Program-made: the position numbers and the translations under genes
In this document: piece by piece, positions 21,779 through 33,224 of the stretch
Numbering within the stretch: the first letter of the stretch is position 1
Layout: each line of letters starts with the position of its first letter
Source: Aureobasidium sp. EXF-3400
Taxonomy: Eukaryota; Ascomycota; Dothideomycetes; Dothideales; Saccotheciaceae
Assembly: GCA_024195585.1 (NCBI GenBank)
Contig: SWBL01000099.1
Span: 62,001 to 126,000, forward strand
Length of the DNA: 64,000 bases
Reading direction: 5' to 3'
The notes under the pieces: model-generated
The model's database searches: none
What the model saw: only the letters and a program-made list of their open reading frames with translations
What the model was told of the DNA's origin: nothing

Positions 21779-23152
21779 ATGGCTACCGAAAGACTAAGCT
21801 CAGTGCTCCGCCACATCACCCCCGGCAAGAGCCCCCTCGACACCATGTGAGTCGTCCCTTGCCCCGCCATCAACTACCCCGTGGAGTCCAAGACTGACAG
21901 TCGACGACAGCACTCAAAAGAACCCCGATGATATTGTCATTACTCTCGCCATCCGCACTCCCTTGACCAAGGCCAAGAAGGGAGGCTTCAAGGACACTCC
22001 CCTCGATGGCCTCGTCTTCAAGCTGCTCGAGCAGGTCGTCCAGGTAAGCCCGACCCTCCGCCTCGTCCCACGCCACACCTGCTGACACCAACACAGAGAT
22101 CAAACCTCGACCCTAGTCTGGTAGAAGATATCTGCTTGGGTAACGTCTCAGATGCCAAAGCCGCCTACTACATTCGCGCCGCCTCTCTCGCCGCCGGCTT
22201 CCCCACCACCTCCTCCGCATACTCGACCAACCGCTTCTGCAGCTCTGGTCTCAAGGCCACTCAAGACATCGCCAACCAGATCATGACCGGTTCCATCGAG
22301 ATTGGTCTCGCTATTGGCGCAGAGTCCATGTCAGAAGGCGGTGACCGCCTCACCCGCCCCTTCGTCGATGAGATTATCAACGCCAACCAAGATGCTGCCG
22401 ACTGCTTGCAACCCATGGGCCAGACCTCGGAGAACGTCGGCAACGACTTCAACATTGCCCGTCAAGAACAGGACAAGTACGCTGCAGAGTCATACCGCCG
22501 TGCCGAGGTTGCCCAAAAGTCGGGCTGGTTCGACGACGAGATCGTCCCCATCGTCGTCAAGGTCAAGGACCCCAAGACCGGTGAGGTCAAGGACGTCACA
22601 GTGACCAGAGACGAGGGTCCTCGCTACGGTACCACCGCCGAGTCTCTCGGCAAGATTCGTCCCGCCTTCCCCGACTACGGCAACCGCAGCACTGGTGGTA
22701 ACAGCTCTCAAGTCACCGACGGTGCCGCCGCTGTTCTCCTCATGAAGCGTTCCAAGGCCCTCGAACTCGGCCAGCCTATCCTTGCCAAGTTCGTTGGTGC
22801 CACCGTCGCCGGTCTCCCCCCAAGAATCATGGGTATCGGCCCTTCAATCGCCATCCCCAAGTTGCTTTCCAAGTTCCAGCTTACCCTCGACGACATTGAT
22901 CTCATTGAGCTCAACGAGGCCTTTGCTTCCATGGCCGTATACTGCCGCGATACCCTCAAGCTTGATTGGAGCAAGATGAACGTTCGTGGTGGTGCTATCG
23001 CTCTCGGACACCCTCTCGGTGCTACCGGTGCAAGACAGATTGTCACTGGTCTCAGCGAGTGCAGGAGACAAAAGAAGAAGATTCTGCTGACCAGTATGTG
23101 TATCGGTACTGGAATGGGCATGGCTGGTCTTTTCGTCAACGAGGCATCGTAG
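21779..23152 (+). CDS. POT1: Peroxisomal 3-ketoacyl-CoA thiolase
   Basis: Catalyses the last step of fatty-acid beta-oxidation, CoA-dependent cleavage of 3-ketoacyl-CoA to acetyl-CoA and a shortened acyl-CoA. Three exons (21779-21846, 21911-22043, 22097-23152; introns of 64 and 53 nt) give 418 aa, the usual length. The N-terminus RLSSVLRHI fits a PTS2 peroxisomal signal (R-L-x5-H-[L/A/I]). The nucleophile Cys is about residue 115 in NRFCSSGLKA; also present are LNEAFA, GGAIALGHPLGATGARQ, and the C-terminal catalytic Cys in CIGTGMGMAG. It converges with the S1P lyase gene. Fatty-acid induction would be expected from the family, but no response element was identified. Confidence 0.96.
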
Positions 23153-23583
23153 ATTTGCATCAAAGGCTCTTTTATTGTTTAGTTCTTATCATGAAAGCGT
23201 ATGAAACTTCTTCCACCCTTCATGTAAACTTCCATCGTACCACGACTATAGCAAAGAGCAAAAGTGTATGGCTACAAAAAGGCATGAATGTGTTAGGAAA
23301 TAGAGGTGTGGCCCCAGCGAGCCGATCTTGGAACACACGCGAGATGGACCTGACGGGCGAGGCGGCGCTGCTCGCTCGAGTCGCCAGAACGGCCGCTGCC
23401 ACCAGAGATGTACTTGTGCCAGGTGATGCGCTCGTCCTGCTGCTAGATGGCTCATACAGATCATAAGTTGCTCGCTTCTCAGTGGACATTATGATAGCAT
23501 TGTGCATGTTTCATAAAAGATGCTTTAAGATACTTCTTGCTATGCTCATCCCAAACAACCAATCCTAGAAACTACAAACCTCC
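23153..23583. other. Short convergent intergenic region
   Basis: 431 bases between the thiolase and S1P-lyase stop codons, expected to hold the two 3' UTRs. A minus-strand frame of 95 codons here is compositionally ordinary and overlaps the expected UTR; no gene is called. Confidence 0.5.
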
Positions 23584-25317
23584 TCAAGCCTTGTACAAGC
23601 AATCCAAAAATCCAGCTGCTAGATCCTCTACCACACTCTTGTCAGGCAAAGCGCCAGCAACACCATACAACGCAGCTGCATCTCCCTTCTTCAGAGGTTT
23701 ACTCTTTCCCTCCAGAACAGCTTGTCGTTGCTTCTCTCTTTCCTCTTGCACACAAGCTTCCAAGTCATTGAGCAACTCGTCAACTACAGGCACAATAGGC
23801 AGAGTGACAGCAACATGAATGGCAGCAGGGTCTTGCAGAGCGTTTAAGTGCCAGCCCTTGCCACTCATGCCATCAGCAATATTGTAGATATCCAAGGTGT
23901 CAGAGGAGAAGGCTACAACACTGACAAGAGGTTTGCCAAGGATGTAAAGGTCTGATCGTAAAGTATCGCGGCTGCGAAGCCCTTCGGCGAGTTTCTTTGC
24001 TGCGCCCACGATGCTGTGGCAGGACGAGATGTAGCCTTGCTCGCCGACACTCATCATGCTTGCCCAACAACCCGCAATCAGCGCGCCAGGACGGGACCCA
24101 GCCATAGACGGAGAAGCATACACGCCTCCGCTCCAATCAGGACTGATAAAGTATTGATACTTGCGCAGCGAAGCGTTGCGGTATAGTAAAGTGCTGTTTC
24201 CCTTTGGTGCAAAGCCGTATTTGTGCGTGTCGCAGGAAATGGAAGTCACACCTTTGACGCGGAAGTCGAAGGGTTCGGTGGCGTAGCCTGCGCGCTCGAG
24301 GAAGGGCACCAGGAAGGAACCGAGGCAGCAGTCGACGTGGAGAGGGATGTTTCTTCGCAGTGCCAGGCGCGAGAGACCGGGAATGTCGTCGATGATGCCG
24401 TGAGGGAAGTTGGGGGCGCTGCCGACGAGGAGGATAGTATTGCTATTCAGAAGACGCGCAACGTGAGCAAGGGAGGCCTTGTAGGTAGGTGCTGGGCAAG
24501 GCACGTAGTGGACGGTGATCTTGAAATAGGCGGCTGCCTTTCGGAAGGCAGTGTGTGCTGTCTCGGGCAGGATGATCTCAGGCTTGGTGACACCACGCTC
24601 AATACGAGCCTTTTCTCTGGCACTGAGCACAGCCATGATGATGGACTCTGTGCCTCCGCTGGTTGTAACTCCTGCAGCATCGGCAGGTGCATTGAACATG
24701 CCCAAGACCATTGCCACGACCTCTGCCTCCATCTTTCTGACTCCAGGGAAGACATCTGGATGGATAGGATTGGCAACGCCGAACTTGCCAAAGGCCTCCA
24801 TCTGGAGCTCCTGAAGCTCTTTACCACCGTGGTATACAGCGCCAGAGACTCGTCCATCCTCCCAGCGTGTGTGTTTCATCTCATGCAGCTTCTCCAGTTC
24901 AGCGCGCACTTGATCAGGACCCCATCCCGATGCGGGAAGTGCTGTGTATCTTGTAATGCCAGGACCAGAAGGCACGAGTTTCTTCTCCAGTTCGTCCAAG
25001 GACTGTTTGATTTCGGCTTGCACTTTGCCTCGTACACCTGGCAGCCTCAGGAATATACGGTAGAGCGACTTGCGGATAGCGATGTAGCCCATCTTTGCGC
25101 TAGCGACAGGTCCATAGCCGTAAAGGTGGATGAAAGCTACTCGAGAGTATCGGACGATGAACAACAAAAAGAGCAGATTGCGGAATCTGAGGAGTAGCAA
25201 TTGTCAGTAGTTGTTCAGCTCTAGGCTTCGGTTGACGTACAGATCGATGCTTGTCTTTGCGAGCTGCCGTCTCGCAGCCGGCGTGCGGACATCAAGCAGT
25301 GTGATACTAGGGGCCAT
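23584..25317 (-). CDS. DPL1: Sphingosine-1-phosphate lyase
   Basis: PLP-dependent ER enzyme that splits phosphorylated long-chain bases into phosphoethanolamine and a long-chain aldehyde, the exit step of sphingolipid metabolism. Two exons: 25317-25241 (MAPSITLLDVRTPAARRQ) and 25186-23584, with a 54-nt intron (GTACGT..CAG) joining TSIDL to FRNLL; 559 aa. The hydrophobic stretch FRNLLFLLFIVRY near residue 27 is the expected membrane anchor. Family marks are VYHGGKELQELQMEAFGKF, TSGGTESIIMA, the His/Asp cofactor region HVDCCLGSF, and the PLP Lys in SCDTHKYGFAPKG. The C-terminal part (WHLNALQDPAAIHVAVTLP) matches the small domain. Confidence 0.95.
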
Positions 25318-25625
25318 GATTGTCACCACCTTTGAGTCGGATAGTCAAAGAGCCATATCGAAGGGCAGCAAACAGGGATAAATATCGTAATTGCTGCATG
25401 CTAACCTGGACCCCGCTTGTCGAACCATCCGTCATCGCCTCGTGCCCTCCAGGGTCCGCTACCAACACGCAAACCATGCCCATTCTGGTCATGCTTGCGA
25501 AACTCTCATATATCCATTCGAAACATGTCGCCTTCAACAACCAGTCCTTTACAAGTTCAAATCCTCTCGGCGCTTCACATTCCAATTCATAATCGTGTCA
25601 TTAAATACATTTTGAAGCCTCAGCC
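25318..25625. promoter_or_regulatory. S1P-lyase upstream region
   Basis: 308 bases between two minus-strand genes, holding the sugar-transporter 3' end and the S1P-lyase promoter. Nothing further was recognised. Confidence 0.4.
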
Positions 25626-27474
25626 TCAATTCCCTTGCGCCTTTCGCTCCTCTTGCCTCCTCAAGGCACTGACCACTGACCCATTGCGCCGCCCATTATC
25701 GAATGGATTCGCTACTGTGCTACCAAACTGCCGAGCTGGGACCCTGCGCTCGAACAGATCATCTAGCTCTGCACACGTACGCCCCTTAGGTTCAGGCAGC
25801 CGATAGTATGCCCAGACAATGGTCAAGAAACATATGCCAGCCCAGAACAATCCTGTTTTTGGTCCCCAATTCCATGCTGTAGGGTTGAGCATGTGCGGCG
25901 TGAGTACGTTGTTGATAATGTTTGCGATCAGATACGCGTTTCGTGCTAGCACCATCGTCTTCTGCCGTAACCTGGTTGAAGGAATCTCTGCCACGAATGC
26001 GTAGGTTAGTGGCCCAACTGTAATGTCGTAGACGAAGACGTAGACCAGAAGCAACGCTCCGGTTGCCCATGACCATGGCTGGCTTTTGGGTCCTACACCG
26101 ATGAACCCAATGATGAGTAACAGAATCATCATGAAGACCTGTCCCACGAGGAATAATGTTCGTCGTCCGACCCAAGGTATTAGACCCCATGCGATAAAAA
26201 CCCCGACAGCACCCAGTCCGTATTGTGCCATTGATAGGTCGAAAGAATAAGACGTATTCAGTCCAGCGCGTTCGAAAAAGTATGACGAGAATGCCATGAT
26301 GCCTCCTCCACAGAGGATCTGAATCATCCAGACCATGCAACAGATCTCAGTGCGACGGAGCTCGATGCCCTTGAAGCAGTCCACATATGACGTTCCAAGC
26401 GTGACTTGTTTCTCCATCTCGTTGGTGTGTATTATGGCTGCCACTGCTTTCTGGCTGTCGAATGCCTTTTGGCCTTGTCTGCTCGTCAAGCGGTTCAATG
26501 ATCTCTCCGCATCGTCGACGCGACCTTGTCGGACCAGCCACCAAGGACTTTCTGGCGCGAGGAACATGCCCACAGCCAGTGGAATGGGCCACACCCACTG
26601 CAAAGCATATGGGATCCTGTATCCCCATTCGTCGGTCCGGTCGACGAGCGCTCGGAGTACTCCAGAGCCTATTATCTGGCCCATGACCTAGCTTGCGTCA
26701 GTCGGACCGTGTAATATCAAGCATGAACATACATACCCAGCATAGATTTACATAACAGGTAAGATACGGTCGTAATTCCATCGGCACCACCTCAGCAGCA
26801 TACGAAGGAGTAATGGTCTGGAATACACCCCTAGGAAGTGAGTTAGCAAAGTACGAGCAGATCCTCCAGCTTCCAACCACTTACCAAGGTATACCACAAA
26901 GGATCTGACCAACAAGAAGTACATGAACATTAGGAGAAAAGAAAGTAATAAATATAAAGCATGTCTAAATCACAATTAGCGGGCTGACCCTCGATTAGGC
27001 GACGCCAGATACTCACTATGAGGGCTAAGGCGCCAATGATTGTCCAGCGCTGGCCATACTTGTCTGCAAAGATACCGGTCAAGGCAAGACCAATCATCTC
27101 GCCAATACAAGTGCCGTTAGTGAGACCTGTCTGCCAAGCTGCGGTGAGTTGATAACTTCCATCCGCGGTAAGGTGACCATATTTCTTGGAGAAGGCTGGG
27201 AAGGCAAAGAAACTGAAGATGACCTAGGAAACATGAGCTTTGTGCTTGAGCACAGCAAATTTAGACTGACCGCCAAGTCATAGCCTTCCATGACTAAACA
27301 CGTTGAAGCCAGAATAGACCAACCTATGGCTTTCGGATACATCTTGATGGCCGACCATAGGTTCATTGAATGTTCTTGATCAAGAGCATCTCGGGCTCTA
27401 TCCAGAACGAGATGTGCGTCTCCTTCCGATCCTGTTGAGCCCGACCCTCGTCGCTCGCGCAGAGAGGCCGACAT
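25626..27474 (-). CDS. MFS sugar transporter, alpha-glucoside (maltose) permease type
   Basis: Plasma-membrane proton-coupled sugar carrier with twelve expected membrane helices. Five exons: 27474-27271, 27223-27017, 26964-26885, 26830-26737 and 26687-25626; four introns of 47-54 nt, all frame-consistent; 548 aa. Signature motifs are EGYDLA in helix 1, DKYGQRW between helices 2 and 3, [33 protein letters not shown] after helix 6, WVGRRTLFL, and [13 protein letters not shown] with the closing [18 protein letters not shown]. The PESPWWLVR and CAELDDLFE motifs resemble maltose/alpha-glucoside permeases more than hexose carriers; the true substrate is not shown by sequence. Two CreA-type sites lie about 660 bp upstream. 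Confidence 0.9.
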
Positions 27475-28333
27475 TCGACTGCGTAGAACTCAGTAATTAC
27501 TCCAAATATGTTGTAGTGATCGAGTCTGTTCGTACCAATCCGTCTTGTCTGTAGGTTTTTTCCCTACTTGAGCCACATCGTTGAGGTCCTGCATGGCGAC
27601 GTATTCTGCTCTTTGACGAGTTTTAGCTGCAACCCGCGACAGAGTATTGACCGCGGGAATCCTACTTGGACGACTCAGCCATGACTGATGCGTCGACAGC
27701 CAGTGTTGCGCGACGAGCACATGGATCTCAAGGCGAAAAACAGAACGGCAGTGTGAAAAGAGTGATATGTTAGAGAGTTGGTAGGTAGATAGAGAGGGTC
27801 AAGACCGGAACACGGGAACGCGATTGAGACAAGGCAATAAGAGGTGGTTAGGGAATCAGCAGGATACAAATATTCCGCGCAAAGGAACGGCGTGGCGTGC
27901 AACAGACCCCCCAAACTTAGGCCAGTTTAGTGCAATGCGCATGTGCCCCGAGAGTTTAAAGAGATGGACATGCTGCGTGCCCTGGTAGATTGGCTGGTTC
28001 GGTTTATCTGGTCGGTGGTCTCCTGCAAGTAAATCAGGATACACAGCTATGGCGCTTTTCATCGCATTGGGGCAGGTCGTGTCATCAGGCGATTTCACCC
28101 CTTCTCGCGCTTTAGAGGGCCGTTCTAGGCTGGCCCCGGATGAGCCGGTCAAGATGGGATGGGAGCGGGGATTCTCATCGGGGAAAGTGGGAAAGAGCAG
28201 TCTTGGCTCCAATCTCTGGTGCACGGACAGTTCCTGCCTCCACACAGTGCTTTTGAAAGTCAGAGTCAGAAAGCATCTGGCAAGTTTCATGTCCAACGTG
28301 ACAAATGCTATGAGCAAATGTGAAAATGGTACC
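27475..28333. promoter_or_regulatory. Divergent upstream region of the sugar transporter and DNA polymerase iota
   Basis: 859 bases between two divergent start codons. Two matches to the CreA carbon-repressor consensus (SYGGRG or its complement) lie at 28134-28139 (CCCCGG) and 28165-28170 (GCGGGG). An open plus-strand frame from 28049 runs into the polymerase first exon, so an earlier start for that protein is possible. The mid-region on the minus strand also has a long frame that I treat as chance. Confidence 0.4.
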
Positions 28334-30396
28334 ATGCTGTCTATCAAAGGCCAGGTCCCGCCTAGAAAAGATGACAGGGTGATACTGCATTTTGACTGTA
28401 TGTAGATATCCTGCATAGAACAAATAGAACATGCAGCTTGCTGACACTGTCGTCTAAGATGACTGCTTTTATGCTTCTGTCTTCGAAGCTGAGAATCCAG
28501 CCCTGAAGGACAAGCCACTTGCTGTACAGCAAAAACAAATCATAGTAAACCAGCCAATACACAGCTTTGTGATGTGTCCTTGGACAACATACAACAGGGA
28601 ACTGATTGAGAGATGAACAGGTCACATGTAATTACGAAGCCCGGCGGAGAGGGCTGCGCAAATTACAACTCATCAAGGAGGCCAGAGAGCTATGTCCAGA
28701 TGTGATCATCGTACTCGGTGAAGACATCAGCCGTTTTCGAGATGCAAGCAAGATGCTATACCAGTTCCTTCGAAGCTTTTCCTGGAACAACAGAGCAGAG
28801 AGACTAGGTTTCGATGAGGTAAAATCTTGTTGACTGATTCAACTTGGACGGCCGTGGCTGAATGTGACTTGTTTTCTACAGGTGTGGCTCGACGTCACTG
28901 ACATGATTGAGTACAACATTTCATTGTTGAACCAGCATGATTTGTCGCGATCCTTCTTTGTCTTGCAGAAGGATGACCCAACCCAGGGGTTTGCTTTCGA
29001 CGCTACCTGCTACGCGGGTCCTACATATCCGGGCAGTGCATCTACAGATGACGAAGTTCTGTCTCTGAGGCTGAAACTTGGGTCCCACCTCGCATTCCAC
29101 CTCCGTAATGAGCTTGAGAGGAAGAAGGGATACACATCGACTGTCGGCATATCGACCTCCAAGCTGTTGTCCAAGCTGGTTGGCAACATGCACAAGCCTC
29201 GAGACCAAACGACGCTTATACCACCGTACGCTCCTCGAAATGGACAGGTAAGCAACATTGAATCTTTCCTCGGCGACTATGAAATCGGCAAGATCCCCGG
29301 AATTGGATCTAAGCTTGCACAAAAGATACGCCGGCATATCCTGCAACATGAGCCAGATATCGAGAAAGGCCTTGTTTATGGAGAAACCAAGGAGAAGGTA
29401 ACCGTAAAAGATGTTCGCCTCGCCGAAGGCCTGGGCCCAGAGACATTGGAGGAGGTACTGGTTGGTCCAGGCTCCCCTCATGGCATTGGAAACAAGATAT
29501 GGGCGCTTCTGCATGGTATCGATGATACAAACGTGAGCTTCGCGAAGGCTGTGCCCAGTCAAATATCGATCGAGGACAGCTACATCCGTCTCGATACCTT
29601 GCCTGAGGTATTGAAGCAGCTCAAAAAGCTAAGTTGCAGCCTCATAGAACGGATGCGCATAGATCTTGTTACTGCAGATGATGATGAATCTGACCAGCCT
29701 CCACGAGATGGGGAAACTGAGCAAGATCAGAGCCTTGGAGGGAACGTCGCTGACCGTGCACCTGAGCACATGCCGGTCGAGTTGGGATCAGCGCAATCGA
29801 CAAAAGCGAAAGTCAGGCCACCAAGCAAATGGCTCGCTCATCCCAAGACTCTCCGCTTATCTACCAGGCCTCGTCTTCCTCTCAACCCCGACGGTACGCG
29901 CACGCGAAGTTTCAAGCGCATCTCCCACTCTGCGCCCTTGCCCAATTATGTCCTGTCATTGACAGATACTATTGATGCACTTGCTGAAAGGCTTGTTCAT
30001 GAGACACTCATAGGCATGTTTAGAAAGCTACATCCAGAGAAAGCTGGATGGAATCTGAGTCTGGTCAATCTTGCCGTAACAAACATGGCAGAAGCTGGTG
30101 GCGAAAGTAGAACTGCCAATGGTCAAGATATTGGCAGCATGTTCAAACGGCAAGAGACTGTCCACAAGGAGTTTACAGCCTATGCTGATGAGCAAATGAT
30201 ACCACAAGCTGAACCAGCCCAGAAGTCAAGTTCAGAAGAGTCCAGCTTCCTGTTGGACTCGAATCACGAGGTGGACGACAATAGCTGGATAGAAGAAGAG
30301 AACGAGGAGGACGAAAGATGTGGCCTTTGTGGCATGTCAGTGCCTTTGTTCGCCATGTCTGCTCATATACGATTCCATGAGGTCGTGGATGAATAG
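28334..30396 (+). CDS. POLI: DNA polymerase iota-like Y-family translesion polymerase
   Basis: Low-fidelity nuclear polymerase for lesion bypass. Four exons (28334-28397, 28459-28544, 28621-28818, 28882-30396; introns 61, 76 and 63 nt), 620 aa from this start. The first splice builds the Y-family metal site: exon 1 ends ILHFD plus one base, exon 2 gives YDCFYASVFEAENP. Then VTCNYEARRRGLRKL, GEDISRFRD and LGFDEVWLDVTDM (second acidic pair), which match pol iota better than pol eta. A thumb with helix-hairpin-helix follows (IGKIPGIGSKLAQKI). The C-terminus has CGLCG..H..H (about residues 596-615), a small UBZ-like zinc finger for ubiquitinated PCNA. ATG 28334 was chosen as the first near the conserved core; 28310 or 28049 are alternatives in the same frame. 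Confidence 0.9.
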
Positions 30397-30483
30397 GCAG
30401 TTGTGTCTACAGCAACTGTCGTTCATGCTTACTGTTGGCGTCGTTACGCCTTTGAGCTTGTTCGAGTGACCATCACTCTCACA

Positions 30484-30837
30484 TTATAGGTTAGTATGAA
30501 TCTTGACGAATCGAGGTAGGCAGTGGTGCTGGCGGTGGTCATACCTCAATAATGAGGCTTTCTGCACAGAAGTGTACAACAGACCCACGGCTACATTGTC
30601 TAAAAGTGCTTCGATATAGAGGCTACCTTGGTCTGGACTCGACCACTTCCATACTACAGCCTTTGCAGGATTCATTTCGTTTGAGAGTCTTCCGAGAGGT
30701 TCCGGAATAGCCTCGTTGATGTTGTGAACATCCACCTGCGCGCAGCCGTATCTTTCACATACGAATCGACTGTGAACTATCCCACCTACAAATTCAACCA
30801 TCACCTTTACTTGTCTCCGAAAACCAACTCTGTCCAC
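30484..30837 (-). CDS. Possible small hypothetical gene (uncertain)
   Basis: An open frame of 117 codons starting at ATG 30837 (MDRVGFRRQVKVMVEFVGG) between pol iota and the next plus-strand gene. The amino-acid mix is ordinary, with AIPEPLGRLSNEMNPAKAVV and GSLYIEALLDNVAVGLLYTS. After codons for KASLL the minus strand carries GTATGA, and near 30490 it carries ATACTAAC, so a donor and a branch site fit an intron; the gene might continue toward the pol iota 3' end. I recognise no family. It could equally be a chance frame in the promoter of the following gene. Confidence 0.25.
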   Translation of the reverse strand: MDRVGFRRQVKVMVEFVGGIVHSRFVCERYGCAQVDVHNINEAIPEPLGRLSNEMNPAKAVVWKWSSPDQGSLYIEALLDNVAVGLLYTSVQKASLLRYDHRQHHCLPRFVKIHTNL

Positions 30838-30854
30838 GACTAGCTGTCGACAAC

Positions 30855-32487
30855 ATGCCTTGCAGAGATGAGACCCACGAACACGAGTGGCCGACCGAAG
30901 GCACTCTCCACATCTGCAGATGCGAGATCTTCTGTGGTTACTGTGACGGAGAAGATGCCAAAGTGGTATACAATTACCCTTGGCACCTGCGCGACCATAT
31001 CAGAAAAGTGCACGCCCGCGCACAGGGTCTGTCTATCACAGTAAGCCCTCAGCCTCCTAAGCTGTGAGTATTCGAACCGACGCACATCGGTCTTCCAACA
31101 ACTGACATGACCCAGCCACAAATCAGTCAAGCGTAAACATGCAGAGGTGGAGAAGAGCGACACTGATGAAAACGAAGACGAGGACGAAGAGTCTGAAAAG
31201 AACGAATCTTCTGGAAGCGAGTACCAAGAAGACCAGAAGAAGAAAGGGAAGGGCAAGGCAAAGATTGGATCTCTTGCCAGAGCACCTTCTGACCCCTTTA
31301 TTGCAAATGGTACAGAGGATGCCAGTCCAGGTACCGCACCTCTTCGTCTTCGCGCTAAGCCTGCTGGCAAATCCAAGAAGAGTCCCATGGAGGGCCATGC
31401 CGCTTCTTACAAGCCAGTTGGACCATCGTCACCCAAGCGCCCCGAACAGTCAACCGCCATGGGACCCCCACCTAGAGTTCCTGTGAACAATTCTACTGGA
31501 CCTGCTCTTATGTAAGCGTTCTTCTCAGTCACGGATTTGATGGGTCATGATCTAACACTTTTCAGGCCGCCCCAACAGCTGTATCTTCAGCGTATGCAAA
31601 ATCTCGCAAGAGCCTCCAGTGCACACCCGAGCACTAATAGTCCAGGACTTGCAAGTCACCCTCAGCAGGTTGCCAACAATGGACAGCCTACTGCTGGTAA
31701 TGCGAGACTCCCTGGTGGTACCATGGATCCTCCTAATGGAACCTTGGGTCCTTCGCCAATCCCTCGCCATGTGCCTATGCCTGGCCAGACTTACGGTCGC
31801 GTCAATCCCGCTACCGGCCAACCCATGCTTCCCACTCACCTACCAGGCGAAGTCCCTCAGTCCCAGTCCGCCATCAGAGACTTCTACACCTCGCACCCTC
31901 ACCACATCGCCCCAGCCATCGGTCCTCCTAACCACCAACGTCTTCGCGGCTTGACCACCCACATGCTCAGTCATGCAAACATGACTGAACAAAGCGTCAT
32001 CAACCACTATCAGCAAGAAATCGAGTACATCCGCAGCTTGCAGACCACCCGTCTGATGACCACATTCCAAGAACAGATGTATGGTGCTATTGGGCAGCAG
32101 ATGCGTCAACAGTTCATGCAGCCACCGCTCGAATTGGAGGCCTTTTTCTTCCGTGTTGTTGAGCATACCTTGATGCGCTATGGTTTGATTCGTGCTCCTC
32201 CTCTGCCACAGGAGAATCAAGTGCCTGGTGGTGCTCAGTTTGGACAGCAGCAGGGTGTTCAAGCTCGTGACTTGCGTCACGGCCAGCAGCACCCGGGCCA
32301 GGCTCAGCAGATGGGAGGAGGTCAGAACATCGGTCAACAACCCCCACGTGTAGTCGCTGGTGGCCAGCAATCTACTGCTCAGCCACTTATGGCACAGCAA
32401 GCTGGTTCTCGTGAACCCGCTCAGGACAACCAGACCGCCGTGCCCGGTCAGCAGCAGCAGGCGGCACAGGTCAAGCCGCAGCCCTGA
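30855..32487 (+). CDS. Unrecognised protein with an N-terminal Cys/His finger and Pro/Gln-rich C-terminus
   Basis: Three exons (30855-31063, 31116-31511, 31566-32487; introns 52 and 54 nt), 508 aa. The first 55 residues hold a compact Cys/His cluster (HICRCEIFCGYC, then YPWHLRDHIRKVHA) that looks like a C2H2-type finger. An acidic then Lys-rich stretch follows (about residues 80-125). The centre and C-terminus are Pro/Gln-rich and disordered-looking, except for a helical block near residues 330-410 (NHYQQEIEYIRSLQTTRLMT; LELEAFFFRVVEHTLMRYGL). The composition suggests a nuclear or chromatin-associated protein, but no family was recognised and no function is assigned. Confidence 0.75.
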
Positions 32488-33224
32488 TTGTCCTCGATCC
32501 ACGGACCTCGAACCTGTCAAAAAGCACCAACTCCAAGCAAACGCCTACTTTTTGGTAGCTCTGTAAAAACACACTGACGGAAACGGCAAACAATGAAAGA
32601 CCAGTGAGAAGACGAACAGCAAAGGACTAGTGGCAAAGAGAAATGTCTCAATAATGGTAATACAAAAGATTAAGTAGTTGTCATAGAAATGGAAAACATG
32701 TCAGCTCCAAAATCTCAAACCTTGCACCCATAGAGATAGAACTCCTGCATAGCAGACGAGCTCCGAGTACAAAGCAAGCGGAAAAAGAAAGCTACATCCA
32801 TGTCGTTCCGTCGGAAGTGCCAACAGACGACCGGGTTTTTCTCGGGCAGAGAATTGATACGCATTTTAGTTATAGTGAATCAACTTGTGCGCCGTCCTGA
32901 TAGCTGCCCTTGGTGTGAATATTGAAATGGAGGATTTGTGGGTGGAAAATGACAGATGGAAGGAGATTGAAACAAACCTAAAGCTCGCGTCTTTGTACTA
33001 TGGCCAGAACGGAGCTCTTACGAGACAGCCTGTGTAACGCTTGCAAGCATGGACATCGGACCGTCGTGTAACAACGCACAGAGCTACCAGTAGCTCGAGG
33101 GGGTCAGCAAGAGAATTGGGCAATGAGATTATGTCCTCAATAATGGATGCTATCGACAGTAGAAAAGAGGATCTGCTGCCCAAAAAGCCAAAGCTGAATT
33201 GATTCGTTACGCATAAGGTAGCGT
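32488..33224. other. Intergenic region between convergent genes
   Basis: 737 bases between the stops of the Q-rich protein gene and COX12. It should hold two 3' UTRs. Short minus-strand frames here are extensions past the COX12 stop in other frames. No repeat or RNA gene was seen. Confidence 0.5.

Noticed and set aside
27856..28518. Minus-strand 220-codon frame opposite pol iota exon 1
   Set aside because: It covers conserved pol iota exons on the other strand and shows no domain.
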